DNA from: Marisediminicola antarctica
GTDB taxonomy: Bacteria > Actinomycetota > Actinomycetes > Actinomycetales > Microbacteriaceae
Length of the DNA stretch: 64,000 bases
Assembly: GCF_009930795.1 (NCBI RefSeq)
Contig: NZ_CP017146.1
Span: forward strand, 3,286,001 to 3,350,000
Direction: 5' to 3'
A model generated the notes under the pieces. The model saw only the letters and a program-made list of their open reading frames with translations. It made no database searches and had not been told where the DNA came from. Position numbers and translations under genes: made by a program. Of the stretch, positions 8,790-16,235 are shown piece by piece; positions within the stretch are counted from its first letter, which is position 1, and each line of letters begins with the position of its first letter.

Positions 8790-9007
8790 GCGGGAAAGCC
8801 TAGGTCACGCATCACGACATGACGGATTACCTGCCAGCCCTGCGGCACCGACAGCCGCTCCACATGCTTCGGGCAGAGATCGTAGCTGTGCGGCTCCGGC
8901 GTGTAGCTCAGCGGTCCCAGCACGGCCATCGAGTCGGCATAGTCGTAGGTGAGGGTCGACACCGCGTCCGCGACGCAGGCCACCTTGCTGCAGGGCCGTC
9001 CATCCAT
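8786..9007 (-). CDS. DUF3499 family protein
   Basis: 73 residues. Matches the actinobacterial DUF3499 family: paired cysteines CSKVAC near residues 6-11, the central TLTYDYADSMAVLGPL and the C-terminal CPKHVERLSVPQGW. The Cys pattern (CxxxxC...C) suggests a small metal-binding fold; no activity is known. Start placed at the ATG encoding MDGRPCSK, which has GGTGGGGAAA upstream; a longer in-frame extension is Arg/Pro rich and would run into the divergent gene's promoter. It is fixed between manB and the zincin-like gene in many actinobacteria. Confidence 0.88.
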   Translation of the reverse strand: MDGRPCSKVACVADAVSTLTYDYADSMAVLGPLSYTPEPHSYDLCPKHVERLSVPQGWQVIRHVVMRDLGFPA

Positions 9008-9075
9008 TTTCCCCACCCTAGGCCGAGGGCGGCCGCCGGGCGTCGCGACCCACCGTCGCTCCCCCGCTCGCGGCC

Positions 9076-9081
9076 TAGACT
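9076..9081 (+). promoter_or_regulatory. Predicted -10 box (TAGACT) of the zincin-like gene
   Basis: TAGACT followed by six bases and ATG at 9088; the same spacing recurs before many starts in this window. Leaderless transcription inferred. Confidence 0.5.
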
Positions 9082-9087
9082 TGCGCA

Positions 9088-9537
9088 ATGGCTCGCTCTC
9101 CCCATCGTGTCACCGGCCACCGCTCCGTGCGGGGCGGCTGGCGAGACCGACACGGGCGCGGCATCCGTTCGGCCGTCACGGGGCCGCAACTGCCGCTTCT
9201 GACGACGCGGGCGGATGTCTTCGAGACCACGGTTGTGCAGACCGCCGAGTATCTCAAGGACCTGTGGCCTGATGACCTGCGCGAGGTGAGCTTCGAGATC
9301 GCCGGGCTGCCGAGCGAGGTCGGCGCCAGCGGGGGTGTCGATCGCTGGCAGGTGTCCGTCGCGGAGCGGCGCGTCATTCTGTTCCGGCTCCCGATCGAAC
9401 GGCTCGCGAAGCTGCACCACTCGGACGCGCTCCACCGGCGGATGCTGGTCGAGAGCTGCGTGTTCCGCGCGGTCGCCGAGCTCCTCGGCAAGGATCCCTG
9501 GGATCTCGCACCGGACCGATTCCGCCACTTGCGCTAA
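9088..9537 (+). CDS. Zincin-like metallopeptidase family protein (actinobacterial variant)
   Basis: 149 residues. Position beside DUF3499/manB and the core RVILFRLPIERLAKL...RRMLVESCVFRAVAELLG resemble the DUF1025/zincin_1 'metallopeptidase family' found at this locus in actinobacteria. The family is named for an HExxH zinc site, but at the matching place this protein reads LVESCV, so the zinc-binding histidines are not present. It is therefore probably not an active protease. The N-terminal 30 residues are Arg/His rich and of low conservation. The gene is divergent from DUF3499 and convergent with DUF5719 (116 bp apart). Confidence 0.7.
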   Translation: MARSPHRVTGHRSVRGGWRDRHGRGIRSAVTGPQLPLLTTRADVFETTVVQTAEYLKDLWPDDLREVSFEIAGLPSEVGASGGVDRWQVSVAERRVILFRLPIERLAKLHHSDALHRRMLVESCVFRAVAELLGKDPWDLAPDRFRHLR

Positions 9538-9653
9538 AAGCGCGCTCGGCGTGCGTTCGCCGTCACGGGGTCCGGATTCCGACCACGCACCTGCTCTTCA
9601 CTCGCGCTCATGCGGTTACCGCCGCGCGAGTGAACAACACCCACGCGGCAGCG

Positions 9654-11228
9654 CTATCGGTACACCGTGATGGGGGTCGACCCGGGGCCCGGCGTCGTGA
9701 CTCCGAACGAGGCGAGCTCGCCTTCGCCGGTGTAGCTGACGTTCCCGATGAGACCGTCCGTTCCTGTCAGCACCACGTCGGCGCGCGCAACCGGCGTCGA
9801 AACGCTTCGTCCTGCCGGGACATCGATGCTGCGCGTCTCGCCGCCCGACTCGACCGTCACCGTCACATCGGCAGCGGTCGGGTTGGCCAGATGCAGGCGC
9901 GGCGAGGGGCCAGGGGCGATGACGAGAAGCGCCCGGTCGCCGAGCGCCTCGGGAGCGCCCAGCCAGGCGAAATCGGCGGTGCCGTCGTCTGTCACGGTGC
10001 TCGCCCGCACGCCGGCGACGACGGGAAGCTCGGCCTCGACGGTCACGGTGTAGTTGCCGTCGTCGAGCCCGCCGAGGCCCACCTGGCCCACCTCGCCGCC
10101 GACGAGCTCAAGGTCGAAGACCGTAGGGTCGAGCTCGCCACGCTCGGGGGTGACCGTGACCGTCGCGGTCGTCGGGGCGTCACCGGGAACAAGGATGCGC
10201 ACCACGGTTTCGACGTCCATGTAGCCGGGCTCCGTCTGTATCTCGGCGACGCTCTCCGCCGACGCGACAACGAGGCCGGGGATGACGACGTTGCGGGAGG
10301 GTCCACTGGTCTCGCCGATGATCTCCACACCGCCGGGGGCGAGGGTGCGCACGATGGACTGCTGCAGGTTGGCGACGACTTGGCCGCCGCGGCTCTCGAC
10401 CCGCACGACCGGAGCAACAATCTCCGGGGCGAAGGCGGCGAGCGAGATGATGCGCTGCGATCCGGGCGGCACCACAATGCCCTCGGCCCCGGGGGCTGCG
10501 ACGGGGCCCGACTGGCTGAAGATACTCAGCGCGACGGTGGCGACGACCGAGCTGGGGTTGCTGATCGTGATCAGCGTCGTGCGCCCGACATCGGTCGCCC
10601 CTCCCACGAGCCAGGAATCGCCGCTCGCCTCGGTGCACTCTGCTGTCGCGAGCCCGAGCAGCCCCCCGGAAGTGACGGCCTGGGACTGGCTGCCGGCGAG
10701 CAACGGCTGCCCGCCCGGCTCCCCGGGCGGGAGCACGAGCACCCGGGGGGCGAGGCCGCTCGGGTTGTCGGTGGTAGGGAGTCGGCCCACCGTCGCCTCC
10801 GCGGGTACCGACTCGAACGCGACATCCGCCTCGCCCACCGACGTCGCGATGGTCGCGCCCTGGCCGGCATCGTCGCCGAGCCGCAGCAGCGGCCCGGGGC
10901 ACACGCGCTCCTGCGCGGTGGGCACGGGCGCGATTGACGCCGACGGCGGGGTCATTGTGTGGATGGGGCCGGTGATGACGGTGGCGGCGACCACGGCCGT
11001 CGCCGCGACCGTGCCCCCGATGATGCCGATGAGTCCGCGCACGCCGACGACAACGGCGCCCCTGCCCGTGAATCGGCGCGGCGCGCGGCTGGGCCCGCTC
11101 GTCTCGTCGGGCACGTCTCGCTCCGTGGACTCGAGCGAGGACGGCTCGTCGGCCGCCGAACCGCTGGGCTCGGCCGGTGTCCAGTCGTCCGGCGCGATGC
11201 CGCCCGGCTCGTCGTCGCGGTCAGTCAT
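9654..11228 (-). CDS. DUF5719 family membrane-anchored extracellular protein
   Basis: 524 residues. An acidic, disordered cytosolic N-terminus (1-50) is followed by one transmembrane helix (about 58-85, VVVGVRGLIGIIGGTVAATAV) and a large beta-rich extracellular region with repeated VTVTVESG/ATVTVTPERG-like strands. This layout and the neighbourhood match DUF5719 proteins, which in actinobacteria lie directly downstream of the large membrane glycosyltransferase, as here. The start overlaps the end of that gene by 8 bp. Function unknown; a role with the neighbouring glycosyltransferase at the cell surface is inferred from the fixed linkage. Confidence 0.82.
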   Translation of the reverse strand: MTDRDDEPGGIAPDDWTPAEPSGSAADEPSSLESTERDVPDETSGPSRAPRRFTGRGAVVVGVRGLIGIIGGTVAATAVVAATVITGPIHTMTPPSASIAPVPTAQERVCPGPLLRLGDDAGQGATIATSVGEADVAFESVPAEATVGRLPTTDNPSGLAPRVLVLPPGEPGGQPLLAGSQSQAVTSGGLLGLATAECTEASGDSWLVGGATDVGRTTLITISNPSSVVATVALSIFSQSGPVAAPGAEGIVVPPGSQRIISLAAFAPEIVAPVVRVESRGGQVVANLQQSIVRTLAPGGVEIIGETSGPSRNVVIPGLVVASAESVAEIQTEPGYMDVETVVRILVPGDAPTTATVTVTPERGELDPTVFDLELVGGEVGQVGLGGLDDGNYTVTVEAELPVVAGVRASTVTDDGTADFAWLGAPEALGDRALLVIAPGPSPRLHLANPTAADVTVTVESGGETRSIDVPAGRSVSTPVARADVVLTGTDGLIGNVSYTGEGELASFGVTTPGPGSTPITVYR

Positions 11229-14121
11229 CGGTGTCCTCGTCGAAGGTCGTTGCGGGCTCTTCGTTCTCGGTGCCGCGTGAGACGTGTTGACGGCGCCGGC
11301 GGGCAGTCGGCACGGCGAGCAGCACAGTCATGCCGATGATCAGCCCCTGGCTGATGAGCACGATCAGTCCGAGCACGGAACCGGTGTTCGACGGCCCCGT
11401 CGCCGCCACGCTGTCGGCCTCGCCGACATAGCGCCAGAGCAGCCCTCTCGACGTCTCGCCGACCGGCACGAGCAGGGAGTTCCCGTCAAGCGCGTCTTGG
11501 GTGCGACGCAACACCGCCGCCTCGGCCGCGTCATCCAGTGGCACGTCCGCGGACGCGTCCGCATCCGCAGACGCGTCCGCACCCGCATCCGCATCCGCTT
11601 CCGCGCCCTCGAGCACAATGAAGCCGATCGCGAGGTCGTCGAGGTCGGCCGCCGAGTCATACCCGCTGCGCGAGGCGAGGTTGCCGGCGAGGTTCGCGAG
11701 CCGCACGTCGGCGTCGCTCATCTCCACCGCCGTGGCATCGAGCGTCGACTGCTGCTCCAGCAGGGTGCCGCGACCGCGCTCCAGCGAGGCCGAGATGGCG
11801 CCATCCCCCTCCGGCGCGAGGATGATCGTGCCGAGCTCGGGCCGGGACGTCGCCTCGGCGTCGACGAAGGCGGGGAGCAGCCGGGCCGGGCCGGGTTGCA
11901 CGGACAGCGTTCCGAGCAGGTTGGACCCCACAAGCGGCACGGCCAAGAGCAGGGAGGCGACGCCGAGCAGTACCGCGAATCCCCTCGCCGCAACGCCGAT
12001 CGCGTCGAGCGACACGAGGGCGGCGCCGATCAGTCCGAGCCAGAAGAGGCTCAGGCCGGACCCCGGCCAGATACCGACGGTCTCCGAACCGACCGCGGCA
12101 AGTTCGAGGCGGGTGGAGATGACCGCCGTCGCGTAGCCGAGGAGAGCGACAGCGAGGGCGGGGATCGAGCGTCGGGATCCGCGCACGAACAGCCCGAGGA
12201 GAGCGAGCAGTCCGAGTGGAAGCAGCAACGCAGCCACGATGATGGGCGCACTCGCGGCGGGCAGGAGCACCCGATCGAGTAGCGCCGTCCAGCCGTTCGA
12301 CCCCCCGGAGGCGGACCCGAGGGCGAGCTGGATGCCGGAGGTGGCGGCGCCCGCCGCGGGGACGCCGGGGTCGGCGAGCAGGCCGAGCGGGTTTCCACGC
12401 AGGATCTGGTCGATCGCGAGCGGCACGAACAGCGCTGCGGCGGGCAGCGGGATGCCGACCAGCAGGTAGGCGCGTCGTGGCTGGGAGAGAACGAGGGCAA
12501 GCCACATGATCAGTAGCGCGGGCGTGAGCACGGGAGCCGAGGCCGTCACTGCGGCGAAGACGAGCGCGGCGCCGGCGGCAGCGGTCCATGATCTCCCCGC
12601 GGCGAGGGCGAGGAGCACGAGCCACGGCAGCAGGAGGTGGGCGATCGAGGCTCCGAGGTGGCCGGTTTCGAGCGAGGACAGGAACGGCGGGGCGATGCCC
12701 CACAGCACGGCGGCGAGCGCGGGAGGCCAGGGGCGGACGGTGAATCGCCGTGCCGCGAACCAGGCACCCAGCGTCGCCAGTGGCAGCGCGAGCACGTAAA
12801 GCGCGACGATCGCGACCGAGGGCTGCCAGAACGCAAGCGAGCCCAGCAGCGCAAGAACGTAACTGAACGGGTCGGCGGCTCCCGTGAACCCGACGCCGAT
12901 CTCCCGCCATCCGTACCCCACCTGCGCCCACAGGTTGTTGACGGCGCCGAGGGGAAGCAGCCCGCCCCCGGAGACCGAGGTGGCTCCGAGGAGTCCGCCG
13001 AACGCGACGAGCCCGACGAGCCCGGTGCCGAGAACGGCCCACAGCCCACCACCGGCAACGAAGCCGATGGGCTCCTCGTGGTAGACGACGGGGCCCATCC
13101 CGTCGTCGTCGTCCTGGCGGTGGGCCCGCTGCTCCCGTGCCCGACGCCACGAAAGCCGCAGCGGTGTAATCGCCTTCCACCCCAGCCGTCGGGTGCGGCG
13201 GAGGTTGCGGCGGGCCCGAATGACGGGCAGAACGTCGAAGGCGGCGCGGAAGGCCGTCAGCAGCTCGGCGCCGACGGCGCCCGGCCTCTTCGCCAGCAGG
13301 TGCACAATCGACCGGATGATGGCGAGGGGGATGAGCGAGAGCCAGTGCAGCGGCAGCGCGGCGGGGGGCGCGTAGACGAGGCGGCGGTGCAGCTGGGCGG
13401 ATCGGGCGATCTGCATGCGGCTTCGGTCGCTCAGGGAGCGGCGCCCGAAGTGCTGCGGTCCACCTGCGCTCGCCACCCGGGCTCCCGGCACCACGATGAC
13501 GCGATGGCCGGCGAGGCGGGCCCGGACACAGAAGTCGAGTGCGGCGTCCGTCGACGGCAGCGCGGGGTCGAACCCGCCGAGTGCGGTCCAGACCGACCGG
13601 CGGACCAGCATCCCCGATGCGGCGACACCGAGCACGTCACCCCGGATGTCGTGTTGGGCTTGGTCGAGCTCGTCCTCGACGAGGCGCACCGAGGTGCCGA
13701 CGGGAGTCATCGACTCCCCGAACTCGGCGATGACGTCGCTCCTCCTCCAACCCATCAGCTTCGGGCCGGCGACGGAAACGGATGGGGCAATCTCGACGGC
13801 ACCGAGCAGGCGGGCGAGCGCATCCGCCTCGGGCGCGTTGTCGTGGGAGAGCAGCCAGAGCCACTCGTTGTCGGACACCGCGGGGGCCGCGACGTGCAGT
13901 GCATGCGCGACTGCCTCGCCGAACGAGGCCTTCGCGGGGGCTGCGACGAGCCCGGCAGCATTGGCGGCGGCGAGCATCGAGGCCGTGTTGTCGCTCGACC
14001 CGGCGTCGACCGCGATCAGGAAGTCGGGTCTGCGTACCTGCCTGTCGACCGCCGCGAGGGTCCGCTGCAGATACTCCGCCCCCGACCGGGCGACCAGAAT
14101 CGCGGTTACTCGCTGCTGCAT
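11221..14121 (-). CDS. Large membrane glycosyltransferase (GT2 domain plus multispanning domain)
   Basis: 966 residues. Residues about 1-270 form a GT2 (GT-A) domain: VTAILVARSGAEYLQRTLAA, DAGSSDNT and LWLLSHDNAPEADAL, where the usual DxD is replaced by SHDN. Residues about 345-720 contain some ten or more hydrophobic helices; the last ~220 residues are extracellular-like and include a Asp-Ala/Ser-Ala run, ending with one further TM helix and a charged tail. Start taken at MQQRVTAIL, where the GT2 fold begins. Linked to whiB upstream and DUF5719 downstream, a stable actinobacterial arrangement. The acceptor is unknown; cell-wall glycan is likely. Confidence 0.85.
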   Translation of the reverse strand: MQQRVTAILVARSGAEYLQRTLAAVDRQVRRPDFLIAVDAGSSDNTASMLAAANAAGLVAAPAKASFGEAVAHALHVAAPAVSDNEWLWLLSHDNAPEADALARLLGAVEIAPSVSVAGPKLMGWRRSDVIAEFGESMTPVGTSVRLVEDELDQAQHDIRGDVLGVAASGMLVRRSVWTALGGFDPALPSTDAALDFCVRARLAGHRVIVVPGARVASAGGPQHFGRRSLSDRSRMQIARSAQLHRRLVYAPPAALPLHWLSLIPLAIIRSIVHLLAKRPGAVGAELLTAFRAAFDVLPVIRARRNLRRTRRLGWKAITPLRLSWRRAREQRAHRQDDDDGMGPVVYHEEPIGFVAGGGLWAVLGTGLVGLVAFGGLLGATSVSGGGLLPLGAVNNLWAQVGYGWREIGVGFTGAADPFSYVLALLGSLAFWQPSVAIVALYVLALPLATLGAWFAARRFTVRPWPPALAAVLWGIAPPFLSSLETGHLGASIAHLLLPWLVLLALAAGRSWTAAAGAALVFAAVTASAPVLTPALLIMWLALVLSQPRRAYLLVGIPLPAAALFVPLAIDQILRGNPLGLLADPGVPAAGAATSGIQLALGSASGGSNGWTALLDRVLLPAASAPIIVAALLLPLGLLALLGLFVRGSRRSIPALAVALLGYATAVISTRLELAAVGSETVGIWPGSGLSLFWLGLIGAALVSLDAIGVAARGFAVLLGVASLLLAVPLVGSNLLGTLSVQPGPARLLPAFVDAEATSRPELGTIILAPEGDGAISASLERGRGTLLEQQSTLDATAVEMSDADVRLANLAGNLASRSGYDSAADLDDLAIGFIVLEGAEADADAGADASADADASADVPLDDAAEAAVLRRTQDALDGNSLLVPVGETSRGLLWRYVGEADSVAATGPSNTGSVLGLIVLISQGLIIGMTVLLAVPTARRRRQHVSRGTENEEPATTFDEDTDD

Positions 14122-14128
14122 CCCATCG

Positions 14129-14134
14129 AGCCTA
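14129..14134 (-). promoter_or_regulatory. Predicted -10 box (TAGGCT) of the large glycosyltransferase
   Basis: TAGGCT ends 7 nt before the ATG at 14121; no ribosome-binding site lies between. It supports the internal ATG rather than the more upstream in-frame start. Confidence 0.45.
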
Positions 14135-14203
14135 GGCGCGATTGCGGAGAGCATGCCGCTGACACGCTCAGCCGGGCCCGTGTCCGGCTCGGCCGGGAAC
14201 AGC

Positions 14204-14569
14204 TCAGGCCGACTCGCGCTTCCTCAGTTTGCGGCGTTCGCGCTCGGACAGGCCGCCCCAGATGCCGAACCGCTCGTCATTTTCGAGCGCGTACTCGAGG
14301 CACTCGGGGCGAACCTCGCACGACTGGCAGATCTTCTTCGCATCGCGGGTGGACCCACCCTTCTCGGGGAAGAACGCCTCGGGGTCGGTCTGGGCACAGA
14401 GTGAATCTGTCTGCCAGGCGAGCGGGTCGTCGCCCACGGGCACCATCTTGCGCACCCCGGGCACTCCCAGGCGTACCGGGTCGACGAACCAGTCGTCGGG
14501 CACACCTCGACGGTTGGCGCCGCCGCTTCCGGTGTTGCTGTTGACAGCGGCGTTTTCGGCTAATGCCAT
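14204..14569 (-). CDS. whiB: WhiB-family iron-sulfur transcriptional regulator (WhiB2/WhmD type)
   Basis: 121 residues. Four cysteines at 58, 81, 84 and 90 (C-x22-C-x2-C-x5-C) bind a 4Fe-4S cluster; GIWGG at 102-106 is the sigma-factor-contacting turn and the basic C-terminus (SERERRKLRKR) contacts DNA. The neighbours manB, DUF3499, DUF5719 and manA are those of whiB2 (Mycobacterium) or whiB (Streptomyces), regulators of septation and cell division, so an orthologous role is likely. A long leader with its own promoter and two dyads sets it apart from the leaderless neighbours. Confidence 0.93.
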   Translation of the reverse strand: MALAENAAVNSNTGSGGANRRGVPDDWFVDPVRLGVPGVRKMVPVGDDPLAWQTDSLCAQTDPEAFFPEKGGSTRDAKKICQSCEVRPECLEYALENDERFGIWGGLSERERRKLRKRESA

Positions 14570-14599
14570 ATCACGGTCTCCCCTCCGCTCGGCGTTCCT

Positions 14600-14614
14600 G
14601 CGACAGCATGTCGC
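14600..14614 (-). promoter_or_regulatory. Perfect inverted repeat in the whiB leader
   Basis: GCGACA-GCA-TGTCGC, 6-bp arms and 3-nt loop, located between the predicted whiB -10 and the start codon. As RNA it would form a hairpin near the 5' end of the mRNA; as DNA it could be an operator. Confidence 0.5.
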
Positions 14615-14624
14615 GATAGGGATA

Positions 14625-14654
14625 ATTACACCCGTGTAGTTACCCCCGAGTCAA
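14625..14654 (-). promoter_or_regulatory. whiB promoter with overlapping dyad
   Basis: On the minus strand: TTGACT (14649-14654), 18-bp spacer, TGTAAT (14625-14630), near-consensus for the housekeeping sigma factor and the best -35/-10 pair seen in the window. The inverted repeat TACAC-GG-GTGTA (14627-14638) overlaps the -10, so a bound regulator would block it. Confidence 0.6.
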
Positions 14655-14718
14655 GCCGCGAATCGTAAACCCTCAACTCCCCGTGGAGGGTTGGCGACGC
14701 GCCGGACGGTTCCAATCG

Positions 14719-15675
14719 CTAGCCCGTGCGTGCCTGCCATGCGCTCTCGACCATCTCGCGCAGGCTGTGCCGCATTCGCCAGTCGAGGTCCCTCGCGGCG
14801 AGAGCGCCGCCGGCGACGATGCGAGCGGGGTCCCCGGGTCGCCTGGGGGCGATTTCCGGCGAGAACGGGATGCCCGTGACCTCCGCGATGGTGCTCATGA
14901 TCTCGCCGACGGAGGCACCGTCGCCACTGCCGAGGTTGTAGGCGCTCTCGAGGGGCTCGCCGGCATCCAGTCGTCGCGCGGCGGCGACGTGCGAGACCGC
15001 GAGGTCGGAGACGTGGATGTAGTCGCGCACGTTGGTGCCGTCGGGTGTGGGGTAGTCGTTGCCGTTGATGCGCGGCGTGCGCCCGTCGAGCAGCGCCTCG
15101 AATACGAGCGGGAACAGGTTGTGCGGGCTCACGTCGAAGACGCCGCCCTCGCCTGACCCGACCACGTTGAAGTAGCGCAGGGATGTGTGACGGAGGCCCA
15201 CGGCGACCGCCTGGTCTCGCAGCAGCCATTCGCCGATGAGCTTCGACTCACCGTACGGCGACTGCGGGGACTTCGGGGTCCCCTCGGTGACGAGGTCGGT
15301 GTCCGGGGTGCCGTAAACAGCCGCGCTTGACGAGAACACCATCCGATCGATGCCACGGTCCTGCATCGCGGCGAGCAGGATCGCGGTTCCGGTCACGTTC
15401 TGTTCGTACGTGAACAGCGGGCGCGTCACCGAGACGCCCGCGTATTTGTACCCGGCGACGTGGATGACGCCGGTGACGTCGTGCGCGTCCATCGTGCGCA
15501 TCAGGAGGTCCCCGTCGAGGATGCTGCCGCGCGCGAACGGGACACCGGTCGGCAGGAACGCCATCCGCCCGCTGGAGAGGTCGTCGACCACGACGGCGCG
15601 GAGGCCCGCCCCGACGAGCGCGCGAACCACGTGGGAACCGATATAGCCGGCGCCGCCGGTCACTAGCCAAGTCAT
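14719..15675 (-). CDS. galE: UDP-glucose 4-epimerase (first copy)
   Basis: 318 residues, extended SDR family. NAD-binding GGAGYIGS at 7-14; catalytic Ser in SSSAAVYG (115-122) and Tyr141/Lys145 in SPYGESK. It interconverts UDP-glucose and UDP-galactose (possibly the N-acetyl forms), supplying UDP-Gal for glf and galactosyltransferases. A second, different galE lies at 48569-49552. Divergent from gtrA; a TACAGT box lies 6 nt before the start. Confidence 0.92.
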   Translation of the reverse strand: MTWLVTGGAGYIGSHVVRALVGAGLRAVVVDDLSSGRMAFLPTGVPFARGSILDGDLLMRTMDAHDVTGVIHVAGYKYAGVSVTRPLFTYEQNVTGTAILLAAMQDRGIDRMVFSSSAAVYGTPDTDLVTEGTPKSPQSPYGESKLIGEWLLRDQAVAVGLRHTSLRYFNVVGSGEGGVFDVSPHNLFPLVFEALLDGRTPRINGNDYPTPDGTNVRDYIHVSDLAVSHVAAARRLDAGEPLESAYNLGSGDGASVGEIMSTIAEVTGIPFSPEIAPRRPGDPARIVAGGALAARDLDWRMRHSLREMVESAWQARTG

Positions 15676-15681
15676 GGCTCC

Positions 15682-15687
15682 ACTGTA
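15682..15687 (-). promoter_or_regulatory. Predicted -10 box (TACAGT) of galE copy 1
   Basis: TACAGT-GGAGCC-ATG on the minus strand. The GGAGCC between could also act as a short ribosome site, but it is too close to the ATG for normal spacing. Confidence 0.45.
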
Positions 15688-15710
15688 TTGCCGGGCACCT
15701 CCTGACGTCG

Positions 15711-15782
15711 GTCAGGCGGCCAGCGGGGCCGTCGGTCAGGCGGCCAGCGGGGCCGTCGGTCAGGCGGCCAGCGGGGCCGTCT
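15711..15782 (+). repeat. 24-bp tandem repeat, three copies, ahead of gtrA
   Basis: Three consecutive copies of a 24-bp unit starting GTCAGGCGGCCAGCGGGGCC; only the last base of the third differs. Because 24 is a multiple of 3 the repeat stays open in frame (VGQAASGA), which can mislead start prediction for gtrA. Confidence 0.93.
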
Positions 15783-15796
15783 GGCAGGCTGGGCCG

Positions 15797-16225
15797 GTGC
15801 CCGCCCTCCTCGACCGACTCCTCGCCGACGAGCGCGCGCGCTTCATCGTCATCGGCGGAATCAACACGGTCGTCGCCTACGGGCTGTTCGCGGCGTTCGA
15901 GGCTGCGTTCGGCGGCCGTTACCTGCTCAGCCTGCTGCTGTCGTACCTCATCGCGACCATGCTGGCCTTCGTACTGCACCGCAGGTTCACCTTCGCGGTG
16001 ACCGGCCGGGCGAGAATCGTGGTCGACTTACTCCGGTTCGAGAGCGTCTACGTCGTGATGCTCGCCGCAAACGCTGTCCTGCTCCCCGTGCTGGTCGAGC
16101 TCGCCGGCTGGTCATCGCTCGCGGCCCAGGCCGCCATCGTCGTCGTCACGACGATCATGAGCTACCTCGGCCACAAGTTCTTCTCGTTCCGGCGGCCGCG
16201 ACCGCGCGCCCGCGGCGGCGTGTGA
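15797..16225 (+). CDS. GtrA-family membrane protein
   Basis: 142 residues from a GTG at 15797. Four transmembrane helices in the GtrA pattern: FIVIGGINTVVAYGLFAAF, LLSLLLSYLIATMLAFVLH followed by RRFTF, then two further hydrophobic segments ending FFSFRRPRPR. GtrA proteins are thought to flip or support polyprenyl-phosphate-linked sugars for O-antigen or cell-wall glycan decoration. An ATG at 15674 is in frame but would overlap the divergent galE start and translate the 24-bp repeats, so it is rejected; the ribosome site at 15797 is weak, leaving the exact start uncertain. Convergent with manA, 10 bp apart. Confidence 0.82.
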   Translation: MPALLDRLLADERARFIVIGGINTVVAYGLFAAFEAAFGGRYLLSLLLSYLIATMLAFVLHRRFTFAVTGRARIVVDLLRFESVYVVMLAANAVLLPVLVELAGWSSLAAQAAIVVVTTIMSYLGHKFFSFRRPRPRARGGV

Positions 16226-16235
16226 GCCGGTCGGC

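Noticed and set aside
12637-14544. Long plus-strand open frame opposite the large glycosyltransferase and whiB
   Set aside because: It runs across two clearly conserved genes on the other strand and has a shadow-like Arg/Gly/Pro composition.
15674-15796. Longer GtrA starting at ATG 15674
   Set aside because: That ATG lies on the divergent galE start, has no ribosome site, and would translate three copies of an intergenic 24-bp repeat.
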